Assembly: GCA_023387585.1 (NCBI GenBank)
Contig: JAEWHZ010000316.1
Span: 1 to 11,598, forward strand
Source: Pseudomonadota bacterium
GTDB taxonomy: Bacteria > Pseudomonadota > Alphaproteobacteria > Rhizobiales > Devosiaceae
DNA: 11,598 bases
Reading direction: 5' to 3'
The notes beneath the pieces were generated by a model that was not told where the DNA came from, did not search any database, and worked only from the letters and a program-made list of their open reading frames with translations. Shown here in pieces: positions 1 through 7,154 of this stretch; the stretch's first letter is position 1, and each line of letters opens with the position of its first letter. A program made the translations under genes and the position numbers.

Positions 1-83
1 AGGGTCTTCCAGTCGATCGCGCCGTTGTTCTCGAACGGCAGCACCGCTGCCGAGATAATTCCTGAAGAAAGATGGTGAGCCAT
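1..83 (-). CDS. Dihydrodipicolinate synthase/N-acetylneuraminate lyase-family protein (N-terminal fragment)
   Basis: Only the first 27 codons are in the window; the rest lies beyond the left edge. The peptide starts MAHHLSSGIISAAVLPFENN and continues GAIDWKT. This is the usual N-terminus of DapA/NanA-family Schiff-base aldolases and dehydratases: a G-(V/I)-x-x-A-x-(V/L)-x-P-F strand followed by G-x-I-D. The ATG at 83 is preceded by GGCGGAG (88-94 on the minus strand), which supports the start. Family members cleave or dehydrate 2-keto-3-deoxy sugar acids (for example L-2-keto-3-deoxyarabonate dehydratase), and such a role would suit this neighbourhood; lysine-biosynthetic DapA cannot be excluded from so short a fragment. 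It is divergent from the operon starting at 324 and shares its operator region. Confidence 0.72.
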   Translation of the reverse strand, partial: MAHHLSSGIISAAVLPFENNGAIDWKT

Positions 84-94
84 CACACTCCGCC

Positions 95-126
95 TTTTCC
101 GGTGAGCCTGGTTTTTCCGGTGAACC
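95..126. repeat. Short tandem direct repeat in the leader of the DapA-like gene
   Basis: TTTTCCGGTGAGCC (95-108) recurs as TTTTCCGGTGAACC (113-126), one mismatch, period 18 bp. It lies in the presumed untranslated leader of the minus-strand gene, just upstream of its ribosome-binding site. It may be a chance duplication or a regulatory element; no function can be read from it. Confidence 0.5.
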
Positions 127-186
127 CGTCTCGGAGTGCCACCGCTGCGGTGTCGCGCAGCCGCCGTGTTCCTCCCAGTCGACGGA

Positions 187-216
187 GAGATAGCGGGCGG
201 CTCAAGAGATTGTCAA
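187..216 (-). promoter_or_regulatory. Sigma-70-type promoter for the DapA-like gene
   Basis: On the minus strand a perfect -35 TTGACA (216-211) is followed after 18 bp by TATCTC (192-187), a weak -10. The -35 overlaps the operator at 213-224, so bound repressor would cover it. The leader would be roughly 100 nt long. Confidence 0.5.
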
Positions 217-224
217 GCGCTTAC
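213..224. promoter_or_regulatory. LacI-type operator, copy 1
   Basis: TCAAGCGCTTAC has the perfect core AAGCGCTT and matches the element found nine more times in the window. On the minus strand it reads GTAAGCGCTTGA and continues into the -35 TTGACA, the same arrangement as at 9936-9949. Confidence 0.7.
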
Positions 225-241
225 ATAACGTACTGTTCAAA

Positions 242-270
242 TTGAAAAGGAGCATGAATTCCTGATTGAT
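242..270 (+). promoter_or_regulatory. Candidate promoter of the 324-4404 operon
   Basis: TTGAAA (242-247) and ATTGAT (265-270) are 17 bp apart: five of six and three of six consensus bases. Transcription would start near 277, so the operator at 279-290 would sit at the start site. A competing pair is TTGTCA (210-215) with TACTGT (231-236), but its spacing of 15 bp is poor. Confidence 0.35.
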
Positions 271-278
271 ACGCGATG

Positions 279-290
279 GTAAGCGATTGC
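279..290. promoter_or_regulatory. LacI-type operator, copy 2
   Basis: GTAAGCGATTGC, the exact reverse complement of the site at 9827-9838. Its flanks are conserved too: CGATGGTAAGCGATTGCAA at 275-293 differs at one base from 9431-9449. It sits between the candidate promoter and the start of the 324 gene, where a bound repressor would block elongation. Confidence 0.7.
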
Positions 291-323
291 AAATAGCTCG
301 GCACAAGGCATAGGGGATTTCCA

Positions 324-1814
324 TTGAGCAAGGTCGTGCATCCTGTCGAGCTGCCGGAAAAGCCGCTCCAGTTTGCCAGCCTGATCGGCGGCAGGTTCGT
401 CAGGCCCGACGAGCGCGAGATCATCAATTGCGAGAGCCCGTCGCATGGGGTCGTCGTCAGTCGATATCCGCGCGCGACGCCGGAGGACATCGACCGGGCG
501 CTCCGCGCGGCACGCGCCATGGCCGATGGCGGAACGTGGGCGCATATGCCGGGCCGGGAGCGCCGGCGCGTGCTGGCGCGCATCGCCCGGCTCATCGACA
601 AGCATCGCGACGAGCTGGCGCTGATCGAGACGCTGGAAGGCGGTCGGCCGATCGGGGGCATGGACGACGAGATCCAGGCTGCGATCGAGGCTTGGGAGCA
701 TGGCGCGGCGCTGGCCGGCCATGTTCGCGGGGACGATCTCGGGGACATTCCTCGCGACGCCCATGATGAGGATGCCCATGACCGGTTCGAGGGCGGGGGG
801 TTCACCTTTTGCGAGGCCGCGGGCGTCGTCGGCATGATCATGCCGTCGAGCCGGCCGCTCTGCGCCGTCAGCCAGAAGCTGGCTCTGGCGCTGGCGGCGG
901 GCAACAGCGTCGTCGTCAAGCCGAGCGAGAGGGCCGCCGGAACGACGCTGCGGCTCGGCGAGCTTCTGGTCGAGGCCGGGCTGCCGGAAGGCGTGGTGAA
1001 CATCGTCGCAGGCGATTGCGAGGCCGGCCGGATGATCGCCGGCGACGGGCGCGTCGACATGATCGCGTTCACCGGATCGCGACATGCCGGCCGGGCGGTC
1101 GGCCGCATCGCGGGCGAGGGGCTGCGCCGGTTCTCGTTCGATATCGGGGTGAGGCCGGTCCACATCGTCTTCGCCGACGCCGATATCGCGCGCGCCGCCC
1201 GCGGCGTGGCGGACGGCATCGTCAATGGGGCGTCCGGCGGCGTCCGGCTGCTGGTCGAGCGCCGGATCGCCGAGGAATTCGGCGAGGCGGTGTTCCGCCT
1301 GATGGCGCAGGTCCGGGTGGGCGACCCCTTCGATCCGGCGACCCAGATCGGTCCGCTGATCTCGCGGACCCGGCTCGAGCGGATCAACGGCCATGTCGAG
1401 GCGGAAGCCGGGAGCGGGGCGGAGGTCAGGCGGGCGGAGCCGGCCGACAAGGGGCTTGCGAAGGGGCACTATCTCGGGCCGACGCTGCTCAGCGGCGTGA
1501 AGCCCGGCGCGAAGATCGAGCGCGAAGAGATTTTCGGGCCGATCCTCGTCGCGACGCCGTTCGAGACGCCGGAAGCGGCCGTGCGGCAGGCGAACGGGAT
1601 GGGGCCGGGCGTTCACGGCGGCATATGGACCGGCGATATCGAGCGCGCCTTTGCGATCGCGCGGCAGCTCGACGCCGATGTCGTGACCGTCAACGGCCAT
1701 GATGGCGAAGCGGCCGGGCGGGGGCGGAACGCGCTCGACGCCTATAGCCGGATCAAGACGGTGCGGCATTCGCCCGGACCGGTGGCGGCACGCGAGCGGG
1801 CCTTGGCAGAATGA
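324..1814 (+). CDS. Aldehyde dehydrogenase-fold protein lacking the catalytic residues (probable pseudoenzyme)
   Basis: The 496-residue protein has the length and layout of an NAD(P)-dependent ALDH: an N-terminal ring-forming arm, a Rossmann segment with KPSE (199-202) and TGS (250-252), QIGPLIS (341-347) and EEIFGP (401-406), whose Glu normally binds the nicotinamide ribose. The chemistry is missing. The PWNFPL motif reads PSSRPL (174-179), losing the oxyanion Asn; the ELGGK motif reads DIGVR (273-277), losing the general-base Glu; the N-x-GQxC segment is shortened to NGASGGVR (301-308) with no Cys; the C-terminal PFGG...SGxGRE loop is also absent. The frame is unbroken, so this is not frameshift decay. 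Start: TTG at 324 behind AGGGGA (312-317). It is the first gene of the operon, overlapping the SDR by 4 bp. A structural, regulatory or new catalytic role is possible; ordinary aldehyde oxidation is unlikely. Confidence 0.85.
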   Translation: MSKVVHPVELPEKPLQFASLIGGRFVRPDEREIINCESPSHGVVVSRYPRATPEDIDRALRAARAMADGGTWAHMPGRERRRVLARIARLIDKHRDELALIETLEGGRPIGGMDDEIQAAIEAWEHGAALAGHVRGDDLGDIPRDAHDEDAHDRFEGGGFTFCEAAGVVGMIMPSSRPLCAVSQKLALALAAGNSVVVKPSERAAGTTLRLGELLVEAGLPEGVVNIVAGDCEAGRMIAGDGRVDMIAFTGSRHAGRAVGRIAGEGLRRFSFDIGVRPVHIVFADADIARAARGVADGIVNGASGGVRLLVERRIAEEFGEAVFRLMAQVRVGDPFDPATQIGPLISRTRLERINGHVEAEAGSGAEVRRAEPADKGLAKGHYLGPTLLSGVKPGAKIEREEIFGPILVATPFETPEAAVRQANGMGPGVHGGIWTGDIERAFAIARQLDADVVTVNGHDGEAAGRGRNALDAYSRIKTVRHSPGPVAARERALAE

Positions 1815-2587
1815 ACCAGAAGATCGCCATCGTAACCGGCGGGCGGCGCGGCATAGGCGGCGGCATCAGCATCGCCTTGTCGAAGGCCGGCTACAATATT
1901 CTCGTCGTCGACGTGGAGGAGGACGATTCCGCGCGCGGCACGATGGAGGCCGTGCGGGCGAACGGCGCCGAGGCGGCGTTCTTTCGCGCCGATGTCTCGG
2001 CCATCGAAACCCATGATGCGATCATCGCGGCGGCGGGGCGGTTGCCCGGCCGGCTGACCTGCCTCGTCAACAATGCCGGCGTCACCTCGCTGGTGCGCGG
2101 CGACATGCTGGAGCTGACGGCGCAGAGTTTCGACCGGGTGATGGGGATCAACCTGCGCGGATCGTTCTTCCTGTCGCAGGCCTTCTCCAAGGCGCTGATC
2201 GGGGAATCGAAGCGCACCGAAGCGGGCGATTTCCGCTGCATCATCAACATCACCTCGGCCAATGCCGAAATCCTGGGGATCGAGCGGGCCGACTACACCA
2301 CCAGCAAGGCGGCGCTGTCGATGGTCACGCGGCTCTATGCGGCCCGGCTCGCGCCGCACCTCATCAATGTCTACGAAATCCGCCCCGGCATGATCAGGAC
2401 CGACATGACGGCGACGGTCGCGGCCCGGTACGACCAGATCGTCGAGCAGGGCGGGGTTCCGCTGGGGCGCTGGGGCGAGCCGGAGGATATCGGGCAGACC
2501 GCGGCCATGCTGGCGGCGGGACACCTTCCATACACGACCGGCGAGTTCATCTGGGTCGACGGCGGCATAGGTCTTCGCCGCGCCTAG
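1811..2587 (+). CDS. Short-chain dehydrogenase/reductase (3-ketoacyl-ACP-reductase-like, PRK12745 type)
   Basis: A 258-residue classical SDR that oxidises or reduces a secondary alcohol/ketone with NAD(H). Visible motifs: TGGRRGIG (9-16) for the dinucleotide, Asp34 at the end of beta-2 (favouring NAD over NADP), NNAG (87-90), Asn114, catalytic Ser149 and YTTSK (Tyr162, Lys166), RPGMIRTDM (191-199) and the C-terminal VDGG. The phrases RWGEPEDI and LPYTTG match the FabG-like PRK12745 group, whose members often lie in sugar-acid clusters rather than fatty-acid synthesis. ATG overlaps the TGA of the upstream gene (ATGA), so translation is probably coupled. In this operon it may oxidise a 2-keto-3-deoxy sugar acid, or reduce a carbonyl left by the aldolase; the substrate is inferred only from context. 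Confidence 0.9.
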   Translation: MNQKIAIVTGGRRGIGGGISIALSKAGYNILVVDVEEDDSARGTMEAVRANGAEAAFFRADVSAIETHDAIIAAAGRLPGRLTCLVNNAGVTSLVRGDMLELTAQSFDRVMGINLRGSFFLSQAFSKALIGESKRTEAGDFRCIINITSANAEILGIERADYTTSKAALSMVTRLYAARLAPHLINVYEIRPGMIRTDMTATVAARYDQIVEQGGVPLGRWGEPEDIGQTAAMLAAGHLPYTTGEFIWVDGGIGLRRA

Positions 2588-2613
2588 GCGCGGCTGCATC
2601 GGGAGTTAGGAAA

Positions 2614-3411
2614 ATGGCAAACGCGCTGCGGCAGATCTTCAAGGAAGGGCGCACGGTCGTCAACGGCTGGAGCAACATCCCCTCGGCATTCGCCGCCGAG
2701 ACCATGGCCCAGTGCGGCTGGGACAGCATCACCTTCGACATGCAGCGCGGGCTGATCGACTATTCGACGCTGATCCTGTGCCTGCAGGCCACCAAGGGCT
2801 ATCCGATCGTGCCGCTGGTGCGGGTGCCGTGGAACGAGCCGGGCATTATCGGCCGGGTGCTCGACGGCGGGGCGATGGGCATCGTCTGCCCGATGGTCAA
2901 TACGGTCGAGGAGGCGCGGGCGCTGGTGAAGGCGGCCCGCTTCCCCCCGCTCGGGGTGCGCAGCCACGGCCCGATCCGCGCCGGCGCGCTCTATGGCGAG
3001 GCCGGCACCTATTACAAGACGGCGAACACGGATGTGCTGGTGTTCCCGATGATCGAAACGCCGGAGGCGATGGAGAACCTCGATGCGATCCTCGACGTCG
3101 AGGGCATCGACGGGGCCTATATCGGCCCGGGAGACCTCGGGCTCGCCATCGGCCTGCCGCCGATCCTCGACCGGCGCGAGCCGCAGATCCTGAAGTATTA
3201 CGAGACGCTGGTGGAAAAGTGCCGCAAGCGCAACCTGGTGGCGGGGCTGCACAACGCGACGGGGGAATATTCGGTGGAGATGCAGCGCATGGGCTTTAAT
3301 TTCCTGACCATTCTGACCGACAATGGATTGCTGGTGCGGTCCGCCAAGTCCGAGATCGCCACCGTGCGCAACCATCTCGGCGCGGTCGAGCGCGTTCCGG
3401 CGCCTCAATGA
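2614..3411 (+). CDS. HpcH/HpaI-family aldolase with an unusual Arg in place of the catalytic His
   Basis: A 265-residue class II (metal-dependent) pyruvate aldolase of the HpcH/HpaI/GarL/YfaU superfamily, which splits 4-hydroxy-2-keto acids into pyruvate and an aldehyde. Visible are the substrate-binding Arg70 in VRVPW, Asp84, PMVNT (93-97), RSHGP (116-120), the metal ligand Glu148 in PMIETPE and the metal ligand Asp174 in IGPGDL. In E. coli HpaI the first motif carries a catalytic His at about position 45 (D-x-E-H-G/A); here it is DMQRG (42-46), so His is replaced by Arg (codon CGC, one base from CAC). Ribosome site AGGAAA lies just before the ATG; the gap to the SDR is 26 bp. A likely job is cleavage of a 2-keto-3-deoxy sugar acid to pyruvate plus lactaldehyde, glycolaldehyde or tartronate semialdehyde. 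Confidence 0.88.
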   Translation: MANALRQIFKEGRTVVNGWSNIPSAFAAETMAQCGWDSITFDMQRGLIDYSTLILCLQATKGYPIVPLVRVPWNEPGIIGRVLDGGAMGIVCPMVNTVEEARALVKAARFPPLGVRSHGPIRAGALYGEAGTYYKTANTDVLVFPMIETPEAMENLDAILDVEGIDGAYIGPGDLGLAIGLPPILDRREPQILKYYETLVEKCRKRNLVAGLHNATGEYSVEMQRMGFNFLTILTDNGLLVRSAKSEIATVRNHLGAVERVPAPQ

Positions 3412-3434
3412 CTGCATCGTGACCGCATCACTGC

Positions 3435-3439
3435 AAGGA
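3435..3439 (+). promoter_or_regulatory. Ribosome-binding site that favours the TTG start at 3448
   Basis: AAGGA ends 8 nt before TTG at 3448. The ATG at 3439 overlaps the last base of this site and has no purine-rich sequence of its own upstream, so the shorter protein is more likely. Confidence 0.5.
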
Positions 3440-3447
3440 TGACCGCC

Positions 3448-4404
3448 TTGACCAAGAAGATCGTATTTCTCGATCGGGCCACGCTGCCCCCGACGACGAC
3501 GCTGCGCCCGCCTTCCTTCGCGCATGAGCTGATCGCCCATGAGCGCACCGAGGCGGACGAGGTCGCCGCGCGGATCGCCGATGCCGACATCGTCATCACC
3601 AACAAGGCGAGGATCACGCGCGAGGCCATGCAGGGCGCGCCGCGGCTGAAGCTGATCGCGGTGGCGGCGACGGGCACCGACGTCGTCGATGCGGAGGCCG
3701 GGCGCGAGCGCGGGATCGTCACCAGCAATATCCGCAACTATGCCGGGCACACCGTGCCCGAGCATACTTTCGCCCTGCTGCTGGCGCTGCGCCGCTCGGT
3801 GCTGCAATACCGGGCTTCGGTGGCGGAGGGGCGCTGGATCGAGGCGCGGCAGTTCTGCTATTTCGACTTTCCCATCCGCGACCTCGCCAATTCGACGCTG
3901 GGCGTGATCGGCGACGGGGTGCTGGGCAAGGCCGTGGCCGAGATCGGCAAGGCGTTCGGCATGCGGGTGCTGTTCTCGGACTACAAGGGCACGACCGGCA
4001 TGGGGCCGCTCTATACGCCCTTCGAGCAGGTGCTGCGCACTAGCGACGTCATCACGCTGCATACCCCGCTGATGCCTTCGACGCGCAATCTGATCGGCGC
4101 GGCCGAGTTCGCGATGATGGACCGGCATCCGCTTTTGATCAACACGGCGCGGGGCGGTCTGGTCGACGAGGCGGCACTGGTCGAGGCGCTGGAATCGGGG
4201 CAGATCGCCGGGGCCGGATTCGACGTGGTCACCGCCGAGCCGCCGCCTGAAGACCATCCGCTGATGCGGCTGCTGGAGCGGCCGAACTTCATCCTGACGC
4301 CGCATGTCGCCTGGGCCAGCGAGGAGGCGACCCAGGGGCTCGCCGACCAGCTGATCGACAATATCGAGGCCTTCGTTCGCGGGGAGCCGCGCAACATCGT
4401 CTGA
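3448..4404 (+). CDS. D-2-hydroxyacid dehydrogenase, NAD-type (operon 1)
   Basis: A 318-residue member of the D-isomer-specific 2-hydroxyacid dehydrogenase family (glycerate/hydroxypyruvate/lactate type), which interconverts 2-keto acids and D-2-hydroxy acids. The N-terminus TKKIVFLDRATLPP is typical of glycerate dehydrogenase-like members. Complete catalytic set: Arg235 (NTARGG), Glu264 (TAEPP) and His286 (TPHVAW). The Rossmann loop GDGVLG starts at residue 155, and the second strand ends in LFSDYKG, whose Asp points to NAD(H). Numbering uses the TTG start; starting at the ATG at 3439 would add three residues. It is the last gene of operon 1, 36 bp after the aldolase and followed by a strong terminator. 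It may reduce the keto acid or aldehyde acid released by the aldolase. Confidence 0.88.
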   Translation: MTKKIVFLDRATLPPTTTLRPPSFAHELIAHERTEADEVAARIADADIVITNKARITREAMQGAPRLKLIAVAATGTDVVDAEAGRERGIVTSNIRNYAGHTVPEHTFALLLALRRSVLQYRASVAEGRWIEARQFCYFDFPIRDLANSTLGVIGDGVLGKAVAEIGKAFGMRVLFSDYKGTTGMGPLYTPFEQVLRTSDVITLHTPLMPSTRNLIGAAEFAMMDRHPLLINTARGGLVDEAALVEALESGQIAGAGFDVVTAEPPPEDHPLMRLLERPNFILTPHVAWASEEATQGLADQLIDNIEAFVRGEPRNIV

Positions 4405-4428
4405 CCGCGCTCCGAACCGCCGCATACC

Positions 4429-4462
4429 CCCGCCCGGCGCGACAAGGCCGGGCGGGTTTTTT
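4429..4462 (+). terminator. Rho-independent terminator of operon 1
   Basis: A perfect 10-bp GC stem (CCCGCCCGGC at 4429-4438 with GCCGGGCGGG at 4447-4456), an 8-nt loop and six T residues (4457-4462). It lies 24 bp after the stop codon at 4404. Confidence 0.92.
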
Positions 4463-4547
4463 CGTGCCGATCCTTTGCTCTGTCAGCGTTTACAGCACGC
4501 CGAGGTGCCAGCGGTCCCCGGCAATGGCGGGCAGGTTGAGATGTTCT

Positions 4548-4559
4548 GTAAGCGCTTAT
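4548..4559. promoter_or_regulatory. LacI-type operator, copy 3
   Basis: GTAAGCGCTTAT, nearly a perfect dyad. Its last base is the first T of the -35 TTGACA. The next copy is centred 14 bp downstream. Confidence 0.75.
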
Positions 4560-4587
4560 TGACAAGCGCTGAAATTTCATAGTTACT
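4559..4587 (+). promoter_or_regulatory. Sigma-70-type promoter of the CoA-transferase operon
   Basis: Perfect -35 TTGACA (4559-4564), 17-bp spacer, weak -10 GTTACT (4582-4587; three of six). Operator copies 3 and 4 cover both sides of the -35, and copy 5 lies just after the expected start near 4594, so this promoter should be tightly repressed. The weak -10 means the exact position is uncertain. Confidence 0.55.
4562..4573. promoter_or_regulatory. LacI-type operator, copy 4 (imperfect)
   Basis: ACAAGCGCTGAA keeps the AAGCGCT core but has one degenerate arm. It overlaps the last bases of the -35 TTGACA. Confidence 0.55.
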
Positions 4588-4604
4588 CCCTTCAAATCAG
4601 TTAT

Positions 4605-4616
4605 GTAAGCGGTTGC
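4605..4616. promoter_or_regulatory. LacI-type operator, copy 5
   Basis: GTAAGCGGTTGC, about 10-20 bp downstream of the expected transcription start. It contains the TTG at 4613 that could otherwise be taken as a start codon. Confidence 0.68.
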
Positions 4617-4663
4617 TAGTTTCTCATGGCGAAACGCACCGCGCAGCTGCGAAGGGCAGTGCG

Positions 4664-5926
4664 ATGCTTGAAAACATGAAGGTCCTGAGTTTTTGCCACG
4701 TCCTGCAGGGCCCGGCGGGAACGCAGTATCTCGCCGACATGGGCGCGGACGTGATCAAGGTCGAGCCGCTGCGCGGCGACGGCTCGCGGCGCTGGGCGGG
4801 CGCGCAGGCCTATCCCGGCGGGGTCAGCGCCTTCTATCTTTCGGCGGCGCGCAACAAGAAGTCGGTCGCCATCGACCTGAAGTCCCCCGAGGGCAAGGAG
4901 ATCGTCTGGAAGCTGATCGCCGGGACCGACGTGGTTCTCGAGAATTTCCGCTCGGGCGTGATGGAGCGGCTCGGGCTCAGCTATGAGGCGATGCAGAAGG
5001 TCAACCCCTCGATCATCTTCGCCAGCGGCACCGGCTGGGGCCGTCGCGGGCCGATGGTGGGCCGCGAAGGGCAGGACATGCTCATGCAGGCCCGGTCCGG
5101 CCTGATCCGCGCCACGGGCACGGATCGTCCGACCGCCGTCGGCTCGGCCGTGGTCGACCAGCATGGCGGGGCGCTGCTGGCCATGGGGGTGATGGCCGCC
5201 TTCATCCGCAAGCAGACCACCGGGCAGGGCTGCCGCGTCGAAAGCTCGCTGTTCGGCGCCGCCCTCGACCTGCAGAACGAGCCGCTGGCCGCCTATCTCA
5301 GCGGCGGCCGGCCGGGGCTGCACCATTATGAGCGCGACCAGCACTTGGCGAGCTGGTACCATTTCGCGCCCTATGGCGTGTACCAGCTCAAGGATGCCTG
5401 GATCGCCATGCCGGCCCAGGACCCGACCGTGGTGGCGGACATCATGCAGAACGACCAGCTCAAGCAGCTGGCCGAGGCCGACGCCTTCGCGGGGCGCAAC
5501 GAATTCGCAGCGGCCTTCGCGCCGATCCTCAGGCAGATGACGCTTGAGGAGGTGACGCAGAAATTCGCCGGAACCGGCGTGTGGCTGAGCAAGGTCCACG
5601 ACTATGAGGACGTGGCCAACGACCCGCAGACGGCGGCGATGGAGGCGTTCCGCGAGATCGAGGTCAACGGCGAGAAGGCGACGCTGGTCAACCACCCGAT
5701 CCGCTACGACGACAAGGTTCCCGAGCTGCACACGCTGGCGATCAATATCGGCCAGCACACCGAGGAGGTGCTGGGCACGCTCGGCTACTCGTCGCGCCAG
5801 ATCAAGGATTTCGCCGAGCGCGGCATCGTGGGCACCTCGGAGCGCAACAACGTGCTGGGCTTTTCCGGCCCGGTCGCCAACGAGGCCGACCGCCATCCCA
5901 AGCCGCAGAAGAGCTGGGCGAAATAG
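4664..5926 (+). CDS. Family III (CaiB/BaiF) CoA-transferase
   Basis: A 420-residue class III CoA-transferase, which moves CoA between carboxylic acids through an Asp-bound intermediate. The start MLENMKVLSF...GPAGTQYLADMGADVIKVEP is the family's signature opening, ENFRSGVMERLGL (93-105) is the conserved central segment, and GREGQDMLMQARSG (133-146) precedes the nucleophile Asp165 in AVVDQHGG, aligned with Asp169 of formyl-CoA transferase. The length fits the family. The ATG at 4664 was chosen because GAAGGG lies just before it and homologues begin here; an upstream TTG at 4613 would put the start inside an operator. It heads an operon with an FMN-dependent hydroxyacid dehydrogenase, suggesting it activates a hydroxy or keto acid of the pathway. 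The natural acid is unknown. Confidence 0.9.
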   Translation: MLENMKVLSFCHVLQGPAGTQYLADMGADVIKVEPLRGDGSRRWAGAQAYPGGVSAFYLSAARNKKSVAIDLKSPEGKEIVWKLIAGTDVVLENFRSGVMERLGLSYEAMQKVNPSIIFASGTGWGRRGPMVGREGQDMLMQARSGLIRATGTDRPTAVGSAVVDQHGGALLAMGVMAAFIRKQTTGQGCRVESSLFGAALDLQNEPLAAYLSGGRPGLHHYERDQHLASWYHFAPYGVYQLKDAWIAMPAQDPTVVADIMQNDQLKQLAEADAFAGRNEFAAAFAPILRQMTLEEVTQKFAGTGVWLSKVHDYEDVANDPQTAAMEAFREIEVNGEKATLVNHPIRYDDKVPELHTLAINIGQHTEEVLGTLGYSSRQIKDFAERGIVGTSERNNVLGFSGPVANEADRHPKPQKSWAK

Positions 5927-5940
5927 ATCGGAACGCCGTC

Positions 5941-7149
5941 ATGCTGCTCGCCAATGTGGAAGATGCAAGGAAGCTGGCCAAAAGGCGCGTCCCGAAAATC
6001 TTCTTCGACTATATAGACGGGGCCGCGTTCAGCGAGCAGACCGCCAGGGCCAATATCGACGATTTCGATGAATGGCAGCTCGAGCAGCGCGTGCTGCACG
6101 ACGTGGATGCGCGCGATCTGTCGACGAGCTTTCTGGGCGCGCGCCGGCCGCTGCCCTTCATGCTCGGCCCGGTGGGGTTTTCGGGGCTTTTCGCTCCGCG
6201 CGGCGAGATCCTTGCCGCGCGGGCGGCGCATGAGGCCGGGATCGCGTTCTGCCTGTCGAATTTCGGGCTGACATCGCTGGAGCGGCTGCGCGGTGCGACG
6301 CCGGGACCGCTATGGTTCCAGCTCTACGTGCTGCGCCGGCGCGAATTGTCGGAAATGTTCCTCGAACGCGCCGAGCGGGCCGGCTGCGAGGCCGTGGCTG
6401 TCACGGTGGACACATCGGTGGGCGGGGTGCGCGAGCGCGACATCCGCAACGGCTTCCGCTCGACGATGCATCTCACCCCGCGCATCCTGATGGGGCTGTT
6501 GCAGCGGCCGGCCTGGTGCATGCAGATCGCCATGGCCGGCAATCTGCGCATCGAGAACCTTGCCGATTTCCCCGAATATGGCCGCAAGGTGCTCGAGCAG
6601 TCGGTGCTGCTCGGCAAGGAGATGGACTCCCGCCTGACCTGGGAGGATCTGAAATGGCTGCGCGAGAAATGGCGCGGCAAGCTGGTCATCAAGGGCATAC
6701 TCAACGCCGAGGATGCGCGGCGGGCGGCCGATGTCGGCGCCGACGCCATCGTGGTTTCCAACCATGGCGGGCGCCAGCTCGATTGCTCGCCCTCGACCAT
6801 CGCCGTGCTGCCCGAGATCGCGGAAGCGGTGGGCAATGAGCTCGACGTGCTGCTCGACAGCGGCATCCGGCGCGGGGCGCAGATCGTCAAGGCGCTGGCG
6901 CTGGGCGCCAAGGGCGTGCTGCTGGGACGTGCCTATGCCTATGGGCTGGGCGCCGGCGGGCAGGAGGGGGTTTCCCAGGTCATCAAGGCGCTGACCGTCG
7001 AGATCGACACGACGATCGGCCATATGGGCGTGACCAGCATCGACCAGCTGCGCGCGGAGGGAAAATCCCTGCTGCGCCGGCGCGGCGCCAGCCGGCCGCC
7101 GGCGCCGCGGCCGGATGCCGACGGCAATGTCGCGCGGCTGCACGGCTAG
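5941..7149 (+). CDS. FMN-dependent L-2-hydroxyacid dehydrogenase (LldD/glycolate oxidase family)
   Basis: A 402-residue TIM-barrel flavoprotein that oxidises L-2-hydroxy acids (lactate, glycolate, mandelate type) to 2-keto acids. Key residues are intact: Tyr24 (FFDYIDG), Tyr129 (WFQLYV), Asp157 and Arg165 in VTVDTSVGGVRERD, Lys251 (VIKGIL) that contacts FMN, and catalytic His275 with Arg278 in SNHGGRQLD. GVLLGRAYAYG (325-335) closes the phosphate site. The segment around 180-215 is the variable loop that in LldD and mandelate dehydrogenase contacts the membrane. The C-terminus has an extra Arg/Pro-rich tail from about 379. It follows the CoA-transferase by 14 bp and is followed after 5 bp by a one-helix membrane protein, hinting at electron transfer to quinone at the inner membrane. 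L-lactate from a deoxy-sugar acid route would be a sensible substrate; this is inference. Confidence 0.92.
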   Translation: MLLANVEDARKLAKRRVPKIFFDYIDGAAFSEQTARANIDDFDEWQLEQRVLHDVDARDLSTSFLGARRPLPFMLGPVGFSGLFAPRGEILAARAAHEAGIAFCLSNFGLTSLERLRGATPGPLWFQLYVLRRRELSEMFLERAERAGCEAVAVTVDTSVGGVRERDIRNGFRSTMHLTPRILMGLLQRPAWCMQIAMAGNLRIENLADFPEYGRKVLEQSVLLGKEMDSRLTWEDLKWLREKWRGKLVIKGILNAEDARRAADVGADAIVVSNHGGRQLDCSPSTIAVLPEIAEAVGNELDVLLDSGIRRGAQIVKALALGAKGVLLGRAYAYGLGAGGQEGVSQVIKALTVEIDTTIGHMGVTSIDQLRAEGKSLLRRRGASRPPAPRPDADGNVARLHG

Positions 7150-7154
7150 ATCGC

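Noticed and set aside
1200..1290. Sequencing error or frameshift as the reason for the missing ALDH cysteine
   Set aside because: The frame is continuous, conserved ALDH motifs follow in the same frame, and the losses occur at three separate places.
2584..4425. 613-codon open frame on the minus strand
   Set aside because: It is antisense to the well-supported aldolase and D-2-hydroxyacid dehydrogenase genes; its His/Arg/Asp-rich translation matches no family and is a normal by-product of high GC content.
4613..4663. TTG start giving a 17-residue longer CoA-transferase
   Set aside because: The codon lies in operator copy 5 with no ribosome-binding site, and the family begins at the ATG at 4664.
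4616..5896. 426-codon open frame on the minus strand
   Set aside because: Shadow of the CoA-transferase; no motif and no promoter at its 5' end.
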